DNA of 64,000 nt from Euzebya rosea (GTDB lineage: Bacteria > Actinomycetota > Nitriliruptoria > Euzebyales > Euzebyaceae). The notes beneath the pieces are model-generated. The model saw nothing but the letters and a program-made list of their open reading frames with translations. It was not told where the DNA came from and searched no databases. The DNA lies in the NCBI RefSeq assembly GCF_003073135.1, contig NZ_PGDQ01000012.1:124001-188000 (forward strand), read 5' to 3'. Below are positions 32,076 to 41,141 of the stretch, one piece after another. Made by a program: the position numbers and the translations under genes. Every line of letters starts with the position of its first letter. Within the stretch, counting starts at the first letter, position 1.

Positions 32076-33785
32076 GTGTCCGACAACCACACGCCCGCCG
32101 ACGGCGACAGACCGACCAGCAGCGCCGACAGCACCGACGCCGACGCAGAGCGCGAGCTGCTGCTGGAGGAGGTGGCCCGGGCCGCCCTCGGCCACGACGA
32201 GCTCCGGCCCGGCCAGGCCGAAGCGGCCAGCGCCGTCGTGGCCGGCCGGGACGTCCTGGCGGTCATGCCGACCGGCTCGGGCAAGTCCGCGATCTACCAG
32301 CTGGCCGGCTCCCTGGCGTCCGGCACCGTGATCGTCATCTCGCCGCTGCTGGCCCTGCAACGCGACCAGATATCGGCCCTCGACGGCCGCATGGGCGGGG
32401 CCCGGGCGCTGAACTCGACGCTGACCGCCAAGGAACATCGCGAGCTGCTGGACGCCGCCGAGGCCGGTGAGGTCCGGTTCCTGCTGATGGCGCCGGAGCA
32501 GCTCGCCAACGCCGACACCCTGTCCCGCCTCGCCGAGATCGGGGTGGCGCTGATGGTCGTCGACGAGGCCCACTGCATCGCCAGCTGGGGCCACGACTTC
32601 CGGCCCGAGTACCTGATGCTCGGCGAACGCCGGCACGCCCTCGGCGACCCGCCGGTGCTGGCCCTGACCGCGACCGCGTCCCCGCCCGTCCGCAGCGAGA
32701 TCGCCGCCGAGCTGCGGATGGAGGATCCCGTCGTCGTCACCGCCGGGGTCCTGCGTCCCAACATCCGGCTGGCCGTCATCGACACCGCCGAGCGCGACCG
32801 GGCGTTCGAGCTCGCGGTCGAGCAGGCGTCGGAGCTGGACGGCACCGGCATCGTCTACGTGCCCACCCGCGCCGGCGCGACCGACATGGCCGCCCGGATC
32901 GACCGGCCCGACCGGCCCGCTGTCGCCTACCACGCGGGCCTGCCGCGGGACGACCGCGAGGACGTCGAGCGTCGGTTCTCCTCCGGCGAGCACATGGTCG
33001 TCGTCGCCACCACCGCCTTCGGGATGGGCATCGACCGGCCGGACGTCCGGTTCGTCGTGCACCACCAGGCGCCGGACTCCCTCGACAGCTACTACCAGGA
33101 GCTCGGGCGTGCGGGCCGCGACGGGGAACCGGCCGACGCGGTGCTGGTGCGGACCGTCGCCGACGGCAGCGCCCGGGCGTTCCAGGGCGGCACCACCGTC
33201 GTCGAGCGGTCGACGTTCGACCGGGTCGTCCGGGGCGTGTCGGCCATCGACCAACCCGTGGAGGTCGAGGCCATCCGCGACGACCTCGGCCTGCCCCGCA
33301 CCCACCTCATGATCGTCGTCGAGCACCTCTCCCGACTCGACGCCGTCCACGTCGACGCCGACGGCCAGCTGTCGTGGACCGACGGCACGGACCCCGAGGA
33401 CGCCGTCGAGCGGGCCCACGGGCTGCACGAACGCGACCAGAGCCTGTCCCGGTCCGCCCGGCAGATGCTGGCGCAGTACCTCGACACCTCCAGCTGCCGG
33501 TGGCGGTTCATCGCCAGCTACTTCGGTGCCGACATCGACGCCGACTGCGGCCGCTGCGACGTCTGCGAACGCCCGGGGCACGCCGAGTCCCGTCCGGCCG
33601 ACGCCGACCCCGAGCACGGGTTCCGCACCGGCCAGCAGCTGCACCACCGCTCCTTCGGCGAGGGCGTCGTCGAGGGGGTCGACGGCGACCGCCTGACCGT
33701 GGTGTTCGCCGAGGTCGGCCACCGCTCGTTGTCGGCGAGGGTGCTGGCCGACAACGACCTGCTGGTCAGCCCGGGCGCTGACTAA
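32076..33785 (+). CDS. RecQ-family ATP-dependent DNA helicase with UvrD/PcrA-like C-terminal Tudor-type module
   Basis: A superfamily 2 3'-5' helicase of about 569 residues. Motif I is MPTGSGKS (about 64-71), motif II VVDEAHC (Asp163), motif III ALTATA, motif VI YYQELGRAGRDG. The RecQ zinc site follows: SSCRWRFIASYFG and CGRCDVC. No HRDC domain is present. The last 50 residues, GQQLHHRSFGEGVVEGVDGDRLTVVFAEVGHRSL, resemble the small beta module at the end of UvrD/PcrA-type helicases, known there to contact RNA polymerase. The GTG (VSDNHTPADG) is preferred over TTG 33 bases upstream. The gene tail overlaps the opposing DNA ligase gene by four bases. Confidence 0.9.
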   Translation: MSDNHTPADGDRPTSSADSTDADAERELLLEEVARAALGHDELRPGQAEAASAVVAGRDVLAVMPTGSGKSAIYQLAGSLASGTVIVISPLLALQRDQISALDGRMGGARALNSTLTAKEHRELLDAAEAGEVRFLLMAPEQLANADTLSRLAEIGVALMVVDEAHCIASWGHDFRPEYLMLGERRHALGDPPVLALTATASPPVRSEIAAELRMEDPVVVTAGVLRPNIRLAVIDTAERDRAFELAVEQASELDGTGIVYVPTRAGATDMAARIDRPDRPAVAYHAGLPRDDREDVERRFSSGEHMVVVATTAFGMGIDRPDVRFVVHHQAPDSLDSYYQELGRAGRDGEPADAVLVRTVADGSARAFQGGTTVVERSTFDRVVRGVSAIDQPVEVEAIRDDLGLPRTHLMIVVEHLSRLDAVHVDADGQLSWTDGTDPEDAVERAHGLHERDQSLSRSARQMLAQYLDTSSCRWRFIASYFGADIDADCGRCDVCERPGHAESRPADADPEHGFRTGQQLHHRSFGEGVVEGVDGDRLTVVFAEVGHRSLSARVLADNDLLVSPGAD

Positions 33786-34855
33786 CCGGCGCCCAGGACC
33801 TCGCTGATCGGGACCGGCGCCGGCTCGGCCAGCTGATCGGTCGAGCACGACTCCGGGTCCCGGTCGGGCCGCCAGCGCAGCATCTTCGTGGTCCCCCGGA
33901 ACCGTCCCGACGTCGCCCAGCTGTAGGACACCTCCACGACCCGCTCGGGCCGCAGGGGGATCCACGAGTGGTCCCGTCCGTTGGCGCCGCTCCACCGGTT
34001 CGGGGCACCGGGCATGGACCCGTCGGCGTTGGCCTCGGCGTCCATCCAGGCCGCCCACGGGTGGGCCGACCGGTCCTCCAGCACCAGCTCGGCGACCTCG
34101 TCGAGCAGCTCGACGCGCTTCTTGGCGGTGAAGCTGGCGGCCACGCCGACGTGCCACAGCTGGCCCGCGGGCGAGAACAGGCCGAGGATCAGCGAGCCGA
34201 CCCCGTCGCCGGACTTGTGGACGCGGTAGCCGGCGACCACGCAGTCGGCGGAGCGGATGTGCTTGAGCTTCAGCTGGGTGCGCTTGTCGGGGACGTACGG
34301 GTCGTTGACGGGCTTGAGGATCAGGCCGTCCAGGCCTGCACCCTCGAACCGTTCGAACCACTGCAGGGCGAGGGTGCGGTCGCGGGTGGCCGGGGCGAGG
34401 TGCACGGGCGGGGCGAACCCCTCGGCGACCCCCTCCAGCCTGACCCGTCGGTCGGCGAAGGGCAGGTCCACGAGCGACTCGTCGCCCAGCGCGAGGACGT
34501 CGAATGCGATGAAGTCCGCGGGGGTCCTCTCGGCCAGCATGGACACGCGGGACTCGGCCGGGTGGATGCGCTGGCCGAGGGCGTCGAAGTCGAGGACCCC
34601 GTCGACGGCCACGATGACCTCGCCGTCCACGACACACCGGTCGGGCAGGCTCTGGCGGAACGGTTCGAGCAGCTCGGGGAAGTACCGGTTGAGCGGCTTG
34701 GTGTTGCGCGACCCCATGACGACCTCGTCGCCGTCCCGGAAGACGATGCACCGGAAGCCGTCCCACTTGGGCTCGAACGACAGCTCGCCGTCGGGCAGCA
34801 CCTTCGACGGCTTGGCCAGCATGGGCTTGAGGGGTGGCATGACGGGGAGGTCCAC
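33782..34855 (-). CDS. ATP-dependent DNA ligase (LigC-like)
   Basis: A 357-residue nucleotidyltransferase. The adenylation motif is EPKWDGFR near residue 30 with the active-site Lys, followed by the RNTKPLNRYFPEL stretch, VVDGEVIV, and DGLILKP and KLKHIR (motifs IV-V); an OB-fold domain covers about residues 215-330 (VVAGYRVHKSGDGVGSLILGLF). It lacks the polymerase and nuclease domains of LigD, so it resembles the stand-alone LigC-type repair ligases of actinobacteria. The start is GTG; ATG 15 bases inside is an alternative. Tail-to-tail overlap with recQ suggests paired repair functions but opposite transcription. Confidence 0.9.
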   Translation of the reverse strand: MDLPVMPPLKPMLAKPSKVLPDGELSFEPKWDGFRCIVFRDGDEVVMGSRNTKPLNRYFPELLEPFRQSLPDRCVVDGEVIVAVDGVLDFDALGQRIHPAESRVSMLAERTPADFIAFDVLALGDESLVDLPFADRRVRLEGVAEGFAPPVHLAPATRDRTLALQWFERFEGAGLDGLILKPVNDPYVPDKRTQLKLKHIRSADCVVAGYRVHKSGDGVGSLILGLFSPAGQLWHVGVAASFTAKKRVELLDEVAELVLEDRSAHPWAAWMDAEANADGSMPGAPNRWSGANGRDHSWIPLRPERVVEVSYSWATSGRFRGTTKMLRWRPDRDPESCSTDQLAEPAPVPISEVLGAG

Positions 34856-34918
34856 GTCGCGCAGGCTACCCCCGGCCGAGGTCTCAGGCCGGCGGTCGGC
34901 CGGCCGATCGTCGAAGGG

Positions 34919-36547
34919 ATGACCTCCCTGCGATCGTCCAGCCGTACCGTCCGTACCGCGACCGGCGTCGGTGGTCCCGCACTGGTCATCGTGTCAGCCG
35001 TCGCCGCGGCCGCGCTGGTCATCGGACCGCTCGTGTGGGCGGGTGGCCAGTCACAGCAGGCCGTCGCCGCCGAGGAGGACGCGCGCTGGGCCGAGCTCGT
35101 CGCGACGGTGCACCTGGTGAACAGCGCGGCGCTGGACGAGCTGAACGCGATGCTCGCCGATGGCCTCGCCGACCCCTCCGGCGAGGGCCCCTCGGGCACC
35201 GACGTCGCCGCAGCCGCGGAGGCCCGGGCCGTCGCCGTGCTCGATGCCGAGGCGTGGCTCGACCGAGTACTGGAGGATCCCGTGGTCGGGCCGACCGCCG
35301 AGACGGTGTCGGACCTCGTGCTGGAGCTGCCCGACCGCCCCGACCACCACCCCCATCCCGACGACGTCCTCGGGATCGTGGAGGAGGCCGAGCTGATCCT
35401 GGAGTCCGCCGTCGCCGCCGACGCCGAGCTGCTGGCGCTCGCCGACCTCGTGCAGCACGCGTCACTCCCGCGCCTGGTCGTCAACGACGCCATCGACGTG
35501 ACCTGGCTGGTCCAGCACGACCGCGTCGCAGCCCCGTGGACCGACGGGTACTTCGACACCTCCGAGGCCTACATCACCGACGGCGACGGTGGATGGCTGG
35601 GCGAGGACACGATGGTGCCGTCCCCCTTCGTGCAGTCCGCGAACCTCCGCACCCACCTCCCCGGGCTCTGGGAGCGCCTGGCGGCCCTGACCAGCGGTGG
35701 CGACGACGTGGCCACCCTGCTGGAGTTCGACGGCTGGGTGCAGCGCTGGACCAGCCGGTCCAGCCACACGCCACCGGTTGCGCTGTCGGCGGTCCGGGAC
35801 GCGGCCCGGACGGTGACCGAGCGCGTGGATCCCTTCGTGCGGGACGCCCTGCGCGACCGGTCCGACACCTCGCGTCGGGAAGCCGCCGCCCTGCGGGACC
35901 GTCGCACCGCCGTGGTCCTCGTCGGCCTGCTGCTCGCCGCATCGCTGATCGTGGTCGTCGTCCGAGTCGGTCGTGTGCAGCTCGGCCGCGTCCGTGGCTG
36001 GCGTCGCGCCGCCCTGGTCGACCAGCTGACGGGAATCGCGAACCGCCGAGGGCTCGAGGAGCACGCCGCGGCAATCGTCGAACCCGACCGGGACGCCCAC
36101 GCACTGCTGCTGTTCGACCTCGACCACTTCAAGGGCATCAACGACCGGTACGGCCACGCGGTCGGTGACGACGCCCTCCAGTCGGTGGCCGCTGCGGCCG
36201 GACGGGCCGCGGCGACGCTGCCGGGCGAGGCCATCGCGGCACGCCTCGGCGGTGACGAGTTCGTCGTGCTCGCCCACGACCTGACCGACCCCGGGGCGCA
36301 GGCCGGGCATGCCGCCCAGCAGCTGATCGAGACCGTCCGGCGGCAGCGCATCCGCACCGACGGCGAGCCCGTGTCGTTGTCGATCAGCGTGGGCGTCGCC
36401 ACCTGCGTCGGTCCGCTGGACCTGACCAACCTGCTGATGAAGGCCGACATCGCCCTCTACGAGGTCAAGCGCGGGGGTCGAGGCGCCCATCGGGCGTACG
36501 ACCCGTCGGCTCAGACCGCCGCCGTACCTGCCGATCCGGAGCGTTGA
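34919..36547 (+). CDS. Membrane diguanylate cyclase with periplasmic sensor region
   Basis: A 542-residue signalling protein. A first helix lies at about residues 20-45, a long exported region follows to about 330 (acidic, helical, no recognised ligand fold), then a second helix (about 335-358, VVLVGLLLAASLIVVVVRV), and a GGDEF domain from about 370 (LVDQLTGIANRRGLEEH, FDLDHFKGINDRYGHAVGDDAL). The active loop LGGDEF (Gly444-Phe448) is canonical, so c-di-GMP synthesis is likely. The RxxD inhibitory site is not obvious. The next gene, a histidine-kinase-like protein, starts about 40 bases downstream and may share the signalling path. Confidence 0.88.
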   Translation: MTSLRSSSRTVRTATGVGGPALVIVSAVAAAALVIGPLVWAGGQSQQAVAAEEDARWAELVATVHLVNSAALDELNAMLADGLADPSGEGPSGTDVAAAAEARAVAVLDAEAWLDRVLEDPVVGPTAETVSDLVLELPDRPDHHPHPDDVLGIVEEAELILESAVAADAELLALADLVQHASLPRLVVNDAIDVTWLVQHDRVAAPWTDGYFDTSEAYITDGDGGWLGEDTMVPSPFVQSANLRTHLPGLWERLAALTSGGDDVATLLEFDGWVQRWTSRSSHTPPVALSAVRDAARTVTERVDPFVRDALRDRSDTSRREAAALRDRRTAVVLVGLLLAASLIVVVVRVGRVQLGRVRGWRRAALVDQLTGIANRRGLEEHAAAIVEPDRDAHALLLFDLDHFKGINDRYGHAVGDDALQSVAAAAGRAAATLPGEAIAARLGGDEFVVLAHDLTDPGAQAGHAAQQLIETVRRQRIRTDGEPVSLSISVGVATCVGPLDLTNLLMKADIALYEVKRGGRGAHRAYDPSAQTAAVPADPER

Positions 36548-36588
36548 GGCCCGACCTCCCCTCCCACCCAGCCAGGCCTGCTTCCCCC

Positions 36589-38373
36589 ATGGACACCCAG
36601 CTCAAGGACTACCTCCTTCGCACCGTCCGCATCGGTGTCCTCGTCACCGTGGCCGTCGTCGGGCTCCTCGTCGTGCTGCCGTGGCTACCGGGAACCCCCG
36701 TGGCCGACCGGACGACGTACCTGGTGGTCGTGGCTGTCACCGCCGCCGGGGCGCTGGTCGTCGGACGGGTGCCGTGGCCGTCGATCATCGACCGCGGCTG
36801 GGGCCATCACCTGCTGTACCTGTGGTCGATCGGCGACATCCTGCTGGTGACCGCGCTCCTGGTGCCCACCGGGGGTGCCGACTCACCGCTGTTCTGGACC
36901 TACGCGCTGACCACCGTGTTCTTCGCAGCGTCCTACCCGCTGAGCGGCCAGGGCACGCTGGTCGCCCTCACCGTCGCCTGCTACCTGGCCGTCGGGGCCG
37001 TCACCGACACGATGCCGGCGGTCGCCGACGTGGTCGAACGGCTCGTGCTGCTCGGCCTGATCGCATGGATGTGTTCGTTCCTGTCCCGTGAGCTCCTCGA
37101 TGCCGCGTCCGGCCACGCCGCTGCCCGCGACCGCGCCGAACGGCACGCCGCACTCCTCGCCCAGGTGGCGGACTCGGCACGTCACGTCCACGACCTCGAC
37201 CCCGAACGGGCGAAGCTGGCGGTGCTCACCGCCCTGGACCGCCTCGGGTTCCACACCGCGGCGCTGGTCGTCCGCGTCGACGACGTTGGCTACCGGGTCG
37301 ACGCCGCCACCGGATGGCCGGAGGACTGCCAGGACGACGTGATCCCCATGGACGTGGGTGTGGTCGGCGAGGTGTTCCGGACGGGCCGGACGATCATGCT
37401 CGAGGAGTATCCCGGCGACGACCGGTCGGTGGCGTCCATCCGCGATCAGGGGATCGTGGAGTTCGTGGCCGTGCCCATCCACCTCGACGGGGTCGTCGTC
37501 GCCGTGCTGCTGGGAGGGACCGCCACCCGTGGGCTGGTCCAGCAGGACCACGCCGGCGAGTTCGAGCTGCTGGCCAGCTTCGCCGCCCAGGCGATGGAGA
37601 ACGCCGACCGGTTCCGGGCCGAACGCGAGGCGCACGAACGGCTGGCCGCCCTCGACGCGATGAAGACCGACTTCCTGGCAACCGTGTCACGTGAGCTGCG
37701 GACCCCCCTGACGGTGATCGCCGGGGCGGGCCGCATGCTGGCGGCGGAGTGGGACTCCATCGACGATCGGACCCGGCAGGAGCTGCTGGTGCAGTCCAAC
37801 GCCAGCGTCGACCACCTCAGTCGCGTCATCCGGACGATGCTGGACCTGTCGGCCATGCAGGCCGGCGAGCTGCGTCCCGACATCGGACCCGTCGACCTCG
37901 GCGGCCTCGTCACGACCGTGCTGGACGGGCTGGTCGATGACCTGGATCGCCACCAGGTGGTGGTCCAGGGCACCGCTGATGTGGTGGTCCTGGCCGATCG
38001 TGGCCTGCTCGCCCGGGTCCTCGACGACCTGCTGCGCAACGTTGCGCTGTACACCCCGGCCGGCACGCTCGTGGCCGTCACCGCCCGACCGGTCGACGGC
38101 GACGTCGAGCTGGAGGTGCTCGACCGCGGTCCGGGCATCCCCCGGGCCGTCCTCGAGGGGTTGGGCACGCCGTTCCTGCGAGCCGGCCAGATCAACACCC
38201 GTGGCCGCGGCCTCGGCCTCGGGCTGGCCATGGCGAAGGAGACCTTGCGCCTGCACGGTCGCGAGATGGTGATCACGAGCACGCCCGGCCTGGGAACCCG
38301 CGTCCGCCTGACCCTCCCGGCCGCAGCCACCCCGCCGACCGGCAGGACCGTTCGCCGGAGCCTCACCGCCTGA
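36589..38373 (+). CDS. Histidine-kinase-like sensor with phospho-acceptor His replaced by Arg
   Basis: A 594-residue membrane protein. Five or six helices (about 12-165) are followed by a GAF domain (about 195-345) and a DHp/HATPase module. The H-box reads TVSRELRTPL instead of SHELRTPL; the codon at 37690-37692 is CGT, so Arg368 occupies the phospho-acceptor position. The ATP-binding boxes look intact: LDDLLRNVALYTP (N box), EVLDRGPGIP (G1), GRGLGLGLAMAKETL (G2). No response regulator lies next to it. It may bind ATP and regulate by partner binding, or phosphorylate nothing. A TTG overlapping the previous stop codon could add 15 residues. Confidence 0.88.
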   Translation: MDTQLKDYLLRTVRIGVLVTVAVVGLLVVLPWLPGTPVADRTTYLVVVAVTAAGALVVGRVPWPSIIDRGWGHHLLYLWSIGDILLVTALLVPTGGADSPLFWTYALTTVFFAASYPLSGQGTLVALTVACYLAVGAVTDTMPAVADVVERLVLLGLIAWMCSFLSRELLDAASGHAAARDRAERHAALLAQVADSARHVHDLDPERAKLAVLTALDRLGFHTAALVVRVDDVGYRVDAATGWPEDCQDDVIPMDVGVVGEVFRTGRTIMLEEYPGDDRSVASIRDQGIVEFVAVPIHLDGVVVAVLLGGTATRGLVQQDHAGEFELLASFAAQAMENADRFRAEREAHERLAALDAMKTDFLATVSRELRTPLTVIAGAGRMLAAEWDSIDDRTRQELLVQSNASVDHLSRVIRTMLDLSAMQAGELRPDIGPVDLGGLVTTVLDGLVDDLDRHQVVVQGTADVVVLADRGLLARVLDDLLRNVALYTPAGTLVAVTARPVDGDVELEVLDRGPGIPRAVLEGLGTPFLRAGQINTRGRGLGLGLAMAKETLRLHGREMVITSTPGLGTRVRLTLPAAATPPTGRTVRRSLTA

Positions 38374-38382
38374 GGGGGGCGC

Positions 38383-38400
38383 CCCCGGGTATGCCCGGGG
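38383..38400. terminator. Hairpin between convergent kinase-like and hydrolase genes
   Basis: CCCCGGG-TATG-CCCGGGG is a perfect seven-pair stem with a four-base loop in the 34-base gap between two gene ends, and can serve both strands. Confidence 0.5.
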
Positions 38401-38407
38401 CGACGCC

Positions 38408-39346
38408 TCAGCGTCCCCCGGTGACCGCCCGTTCCACCGCGTCGGCGACCGCCGCCGCACCGATCGGCGACGTCGTGATCGTGTAGTGGTTGGTCCCCGC
38501 GACCCTGACGATGTCGAGCAAGGGGTTGTCGGCCCGCAGCTGCTGCACGACGGCGTCGGGGTACAGCGGGTCGGGACCGTCGGTGAACCCGCGCTCGGCG
38601 ACGAGCATCCGTGTGGGCACCGACAGCCGGTGGACGGCGCGCAGCACCTCCGTGTCGACCAGCGTGTCGTGGGCGTCGGCCAGCACCTGCTCCCGCACCA
38701 CCCGACATCGCACCCCGGTCCCCCCGTCGACCGGTCCGGCGTCATGGGTGGCGTAGGCGTCCAGCAGCCAGCCAGGCGTGCCTGCCGCCACACCGGGGTG
38801 GCCCTCCCACAACGTTCGGTAGGCGGCCCGATCGGGGAAGGTCCGGTCCAGCCGGGCGAGGGCCGGGCCGACGACGGCCCGGAGGACCTCCTCGACGCGC
38901 TCCTCCGCCACCGGGTCCGCGGTCAGCGGCGGGCCACCGTCGACCAGCACGACCGCCCGTGCCCGCTCCGGGCGACGGGTGGCGGCGACCGCCACCACGA
39001 ACCCGCCCATGGAGTGGCCCAGCAACGTCGCCCGCTCCGTGCCGAGGCTGTCGAGGACGGCCCACACGTCCTCGGCGTGCCGGCCGATCGACGCGTCGCC
39101 GAGGCCGGCGGAGTCCCCCCTCCCCCGCAGGTCCGGCGCGACCAGCCTGATCTCCCTGCTGGCCAGCGCCTGCCCGACCAGCGCCCACGACACCGCGTTG
39201 GCGGTGATGCCGTGGACGGCGACGACCACTGCGCCGTCGTCGGGCCCCCAGCTGCGGCAGGCCAGCGTGCCGCCGGACACGTCGACGGCCAGCGGGACCC
39301 CCAGGTCATGGGCGACCCGGTCGTCCGGCACCCGGTCGTTCGTCAC
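38408..39346 (-). CDS. Alpha/beta-fold hydrolase
   Basis: A 312-residue hydrolase. The oxyanion motif is VAVHGITAN (about 43-51), the nucleophile elbow GHSMGG with Ser112, an acid follows near the DGGPPL/MLVAERGFTDGPDP strand and the terminal His is in VAGTNHYTI. The closest fold group is the 2-hydroxymuconate semialdehyde hydrolase/haloperoxidase-like family. Its GTG start overlaps the TetR stop by four bases, so it is the last gene of the seven-gene transporter operon. It probably hydrolyses an ester or ring-cleavage product of the imported substrate; the substrate is unknown. Confidence 0.87.
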   Translation of the reverse strand: MTNDRVPDDRVAHDLGVPLAVDVSGGTLACRSWGPDDGAVVVAVHGITANAVSWALVGQALASREIRLVAPDLRGRGDSAGLGDASIGRHAEDVWAVLDSLGTERATLLGHSMGGFVVAVAATRRPERARAVVLVDGGPPLTADPVAEERVEEVLRAVVGPALARLDRTFPDRAAYRTLWEGHPGVAAGTPGWLLDAYATHDAGPVDGGTGVRCRVVREQVLADAHDTLVDTEVLRAVHRLSVPTRMLVAERGFTDGPDPLYPDAVVQQLRADNPLLDIVRVAGTNHYTITTSPIGAAAVADAVERAVTGGR

Positions 39347-40002
39347 TGCACCTCCACGTCGTCACGGGCGCCGAGTCCCCGACGGATGAACGCCATCATC
39401 TCGTCGAAGACGTCCGTCGGGATCGTCCGGGCGTCGTTCCACAGCACCCAGCGCATGCCGACGATCTCGCCGATGCCCATCAGCATCCAGCCGATCAGCT
39501 CGGGGTTGCCGCGCAGGATGTCCCCCCGGTCCATGGCCTCGTTGAGCCCGTCCACGTAGCCGGTCGCGATGCGGTCGTAGTGCAGGTGCAGCGCGGCGGG
39601 CGAGGCGAACTCGGCCTGGCGGATGATCCGGTACAGGGCGGGATGTTCGGCGGTGAACTCGAAGAAGGCACGGAAGCCTCCCTCCTCCTTCTCCGAGCGG
39701 GTGGTCCCGGTCGCGGCACCCTCGCTCATCGCCTGCCGCACCCGCCGGTTGAGGTCCACGACGACCTCGTCGAAGATGGCCTGCTTGGACGGGAAGTAGC
39801 GGTAGAAGGTGCCCTGGGCGACCCCGGCGGCCTCGGTGATCTTGACGATCGACGCGTCGTGCCAGCCCTCCTCGGCGAAGGTCGCCTCGGCCGCGTCCAT
39901 CAGCTTGCGCCGTGTCCGCAGACCGCGGGCGGACAGGGCCTGCCCGTCCACGCCCAGCGGTTCGACGTCGCGATCGATCGGTGTGGTCTGTCCGATGCTC
40001 AT
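39343..40002 (-). CDS. TetR-family transcriptional regulator in the transporter operon
   Basis: A 219-residue repressor-type protein. The N-terminal HTH is complete: RRKLMDAAEATFAEEGW, then ASIVKITEAAGVAQGTFYRYFPSKQAIFDEV (about residues 35-85). The C-terminal ligand domain contains FRAFFEFTAEHPALYRIIRQAEF. It overlaps LivM upstream (ATGA) and the hydrolase downstream (GTGA) by four bases each, so it is made with the transporter and probably autoregulates the operon from the promoter upstream of the binding-protein gene. The inducer is presumably the transported compound or its acyl/CoA derivative (inference). Confidence 0.9.
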   Translation of the reverse strand: MSIGQTTPIDRDVEPLGVDGQALSARGLRTRRKLMDAAEATFAEEGWHDASIVKITEAAGVAQGTFYRYFPSKQAIFDEVVVDLNRRVRQAMSEGAATGTTRSEKEEGGFRAFFEFTAEHPALYRIIRQAEFASPAALHLHYDRIATGYVDGLNEAMDRGDILRGNPELIGWMLMGIGEIVGMRWVLWNDARTIPTDVFDEMMAFIRRGLGARDDVEVQ

Positions 40003-41141
40003 GGCGGGGTCCCGGGGGCTCGAGGGGTGGGAGCAGCACCGTCGGCGCGGCGCAGGGTGCTGCGCAGCCGGTCGCTGATACCCGCCATCCCGCCGGGGGC
40101 GAACAACATCAGCAGCACGAAGAGCGTACCGAGGACGAAGAGCGGTTCGGAGAGCACTCCCTCGATCGGATCGGGCAACCCGTCGAGCACCCCGGAGGTC
40201 CCCAGCGCCGAGAGGCGAAGGGTGAGCAACCCGTAGACCATGCCGCCGATCGCGGCGCCCCACAGCCGGCCGGCCCCGCCGAGGACGACCATGACGAGCA
40301 ACGCCAGGGTGAAGTCGGCGCTGGCCAGCGACGGGTTGGCCCCGCGGACCAGCAGCAGGTACACCCCACCGCCGAGGGTCGCCAGCGACGCGCCGATGAC
40401 GAAGGAGACCAGCTTGAACGGCAGGGGCTTCAGGCCCAGCAGCTCCACGCGGTCCTCGTTCTCGCGGATGGCCTCCCACACCCGACCGGCCCGCGACGCG
40501 GTGACCATGCGGGCGATCGCGTAGGCGATGACGAGGAACACCAGCGCCAGCCAGTACCGGTTGCGGATGTTGACGACGCCGCGCAGCAGGTCGGGGACGC
40601 CGTCGCTGACGAGGGCCAGGCCCTCCTCACCACCGGAGATCCGCAGGGGGTCGGCGAGCAGCAGGATGGAGAAGACCTCGGCGTAGGCGAGGGTGACCAT
40701 GGCGAAGGCCACACCGCCCACGCGAAGGGCCACGCCGCCGAGCAGTGCCGCGATCACCGCGACCACCAGCACGGTCAACGGGACCGCAGCCACGTAGGGC
40801 AGGCCGGTGGACTCCATGAGCAGGTTGGTGCCGTAGGCGCCGAGCGCGACGAACAGCGCATGCCCGAACGACAGCAGGCCGGTGAACCCGAAGACGATGT
40901 CGTAGCTGACGGCGATGCCGGCGAAGACCAGGCCGATGGCGAGGACCTGCAGGCTGCCCGGGCTGGAGATCGCACCCGGCAGGACGCCGGGGATCGGGAT
41001 GCCGACGAAGGGCAGGACCGCGAGCACGGCGACGACGACGAGGGCGATCAACCCACCGCGTGCGGTGGTGGCCCGGGTGGTCGGCAACGGGGCCGCGGCG
41101 GGCGAGGTGGGACGGACGGTGGTGTCGGCGGTGTCGGTCAT
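39999..41141 (-). CDS. Branched-chain amino acid-type ABC permease LivM
   Basis: A 380-residue inner-membrane permease with about ten helices after a polar N-terminal tail. Family signatures are SYDIVFGFTGLLSFGHALFVALGAYGTNLL and GRVWEAIRENEDRVELLGL, with KLVSFVIGASLATLGGGVY and a final segment LGTLFVLLMLFAPGGMAGI. It overlaps LivH and TetR genes by four bases at each end. In such systems LivM and LivH form the pore heterodimer. Substrates of this family range from amino acids to urea, amides and aromatic acids. Confidence 0.92.
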   Translation of the reverse strand: MTDTADTTVRPTSPAAAPLPTTRATTARGGLIALVVVAVLAVLPFVGIPIPGVLPGAISSPGSLQVLAIGLVFAGIAVSYDIVFGFTGLLSFGHALFVALGAYGTNLLMESTGLPYVAAVPLTVLVVAVIAALLGGVALRVGGVAFAMVTLAYAEVFSILLLADPLRISGGEEGLALVSDGVPDLLRGVVNIRNRYWLALVFLVIAYAIARMVTASRAGRVWEAIRENEDRVELLGLKPLPFKLVSFVIGASLATLGGGVYLLLVRGANPSLASADFTLALLVMVVLGGAGRLWGAAIGGMVYGLLTLRLSALGTSGVLDGLPDPIEGVLSEPLFVLGTLFVLLMLFAPGGMAGISDRLRSTLRRADGAAPTPRAPGTPP

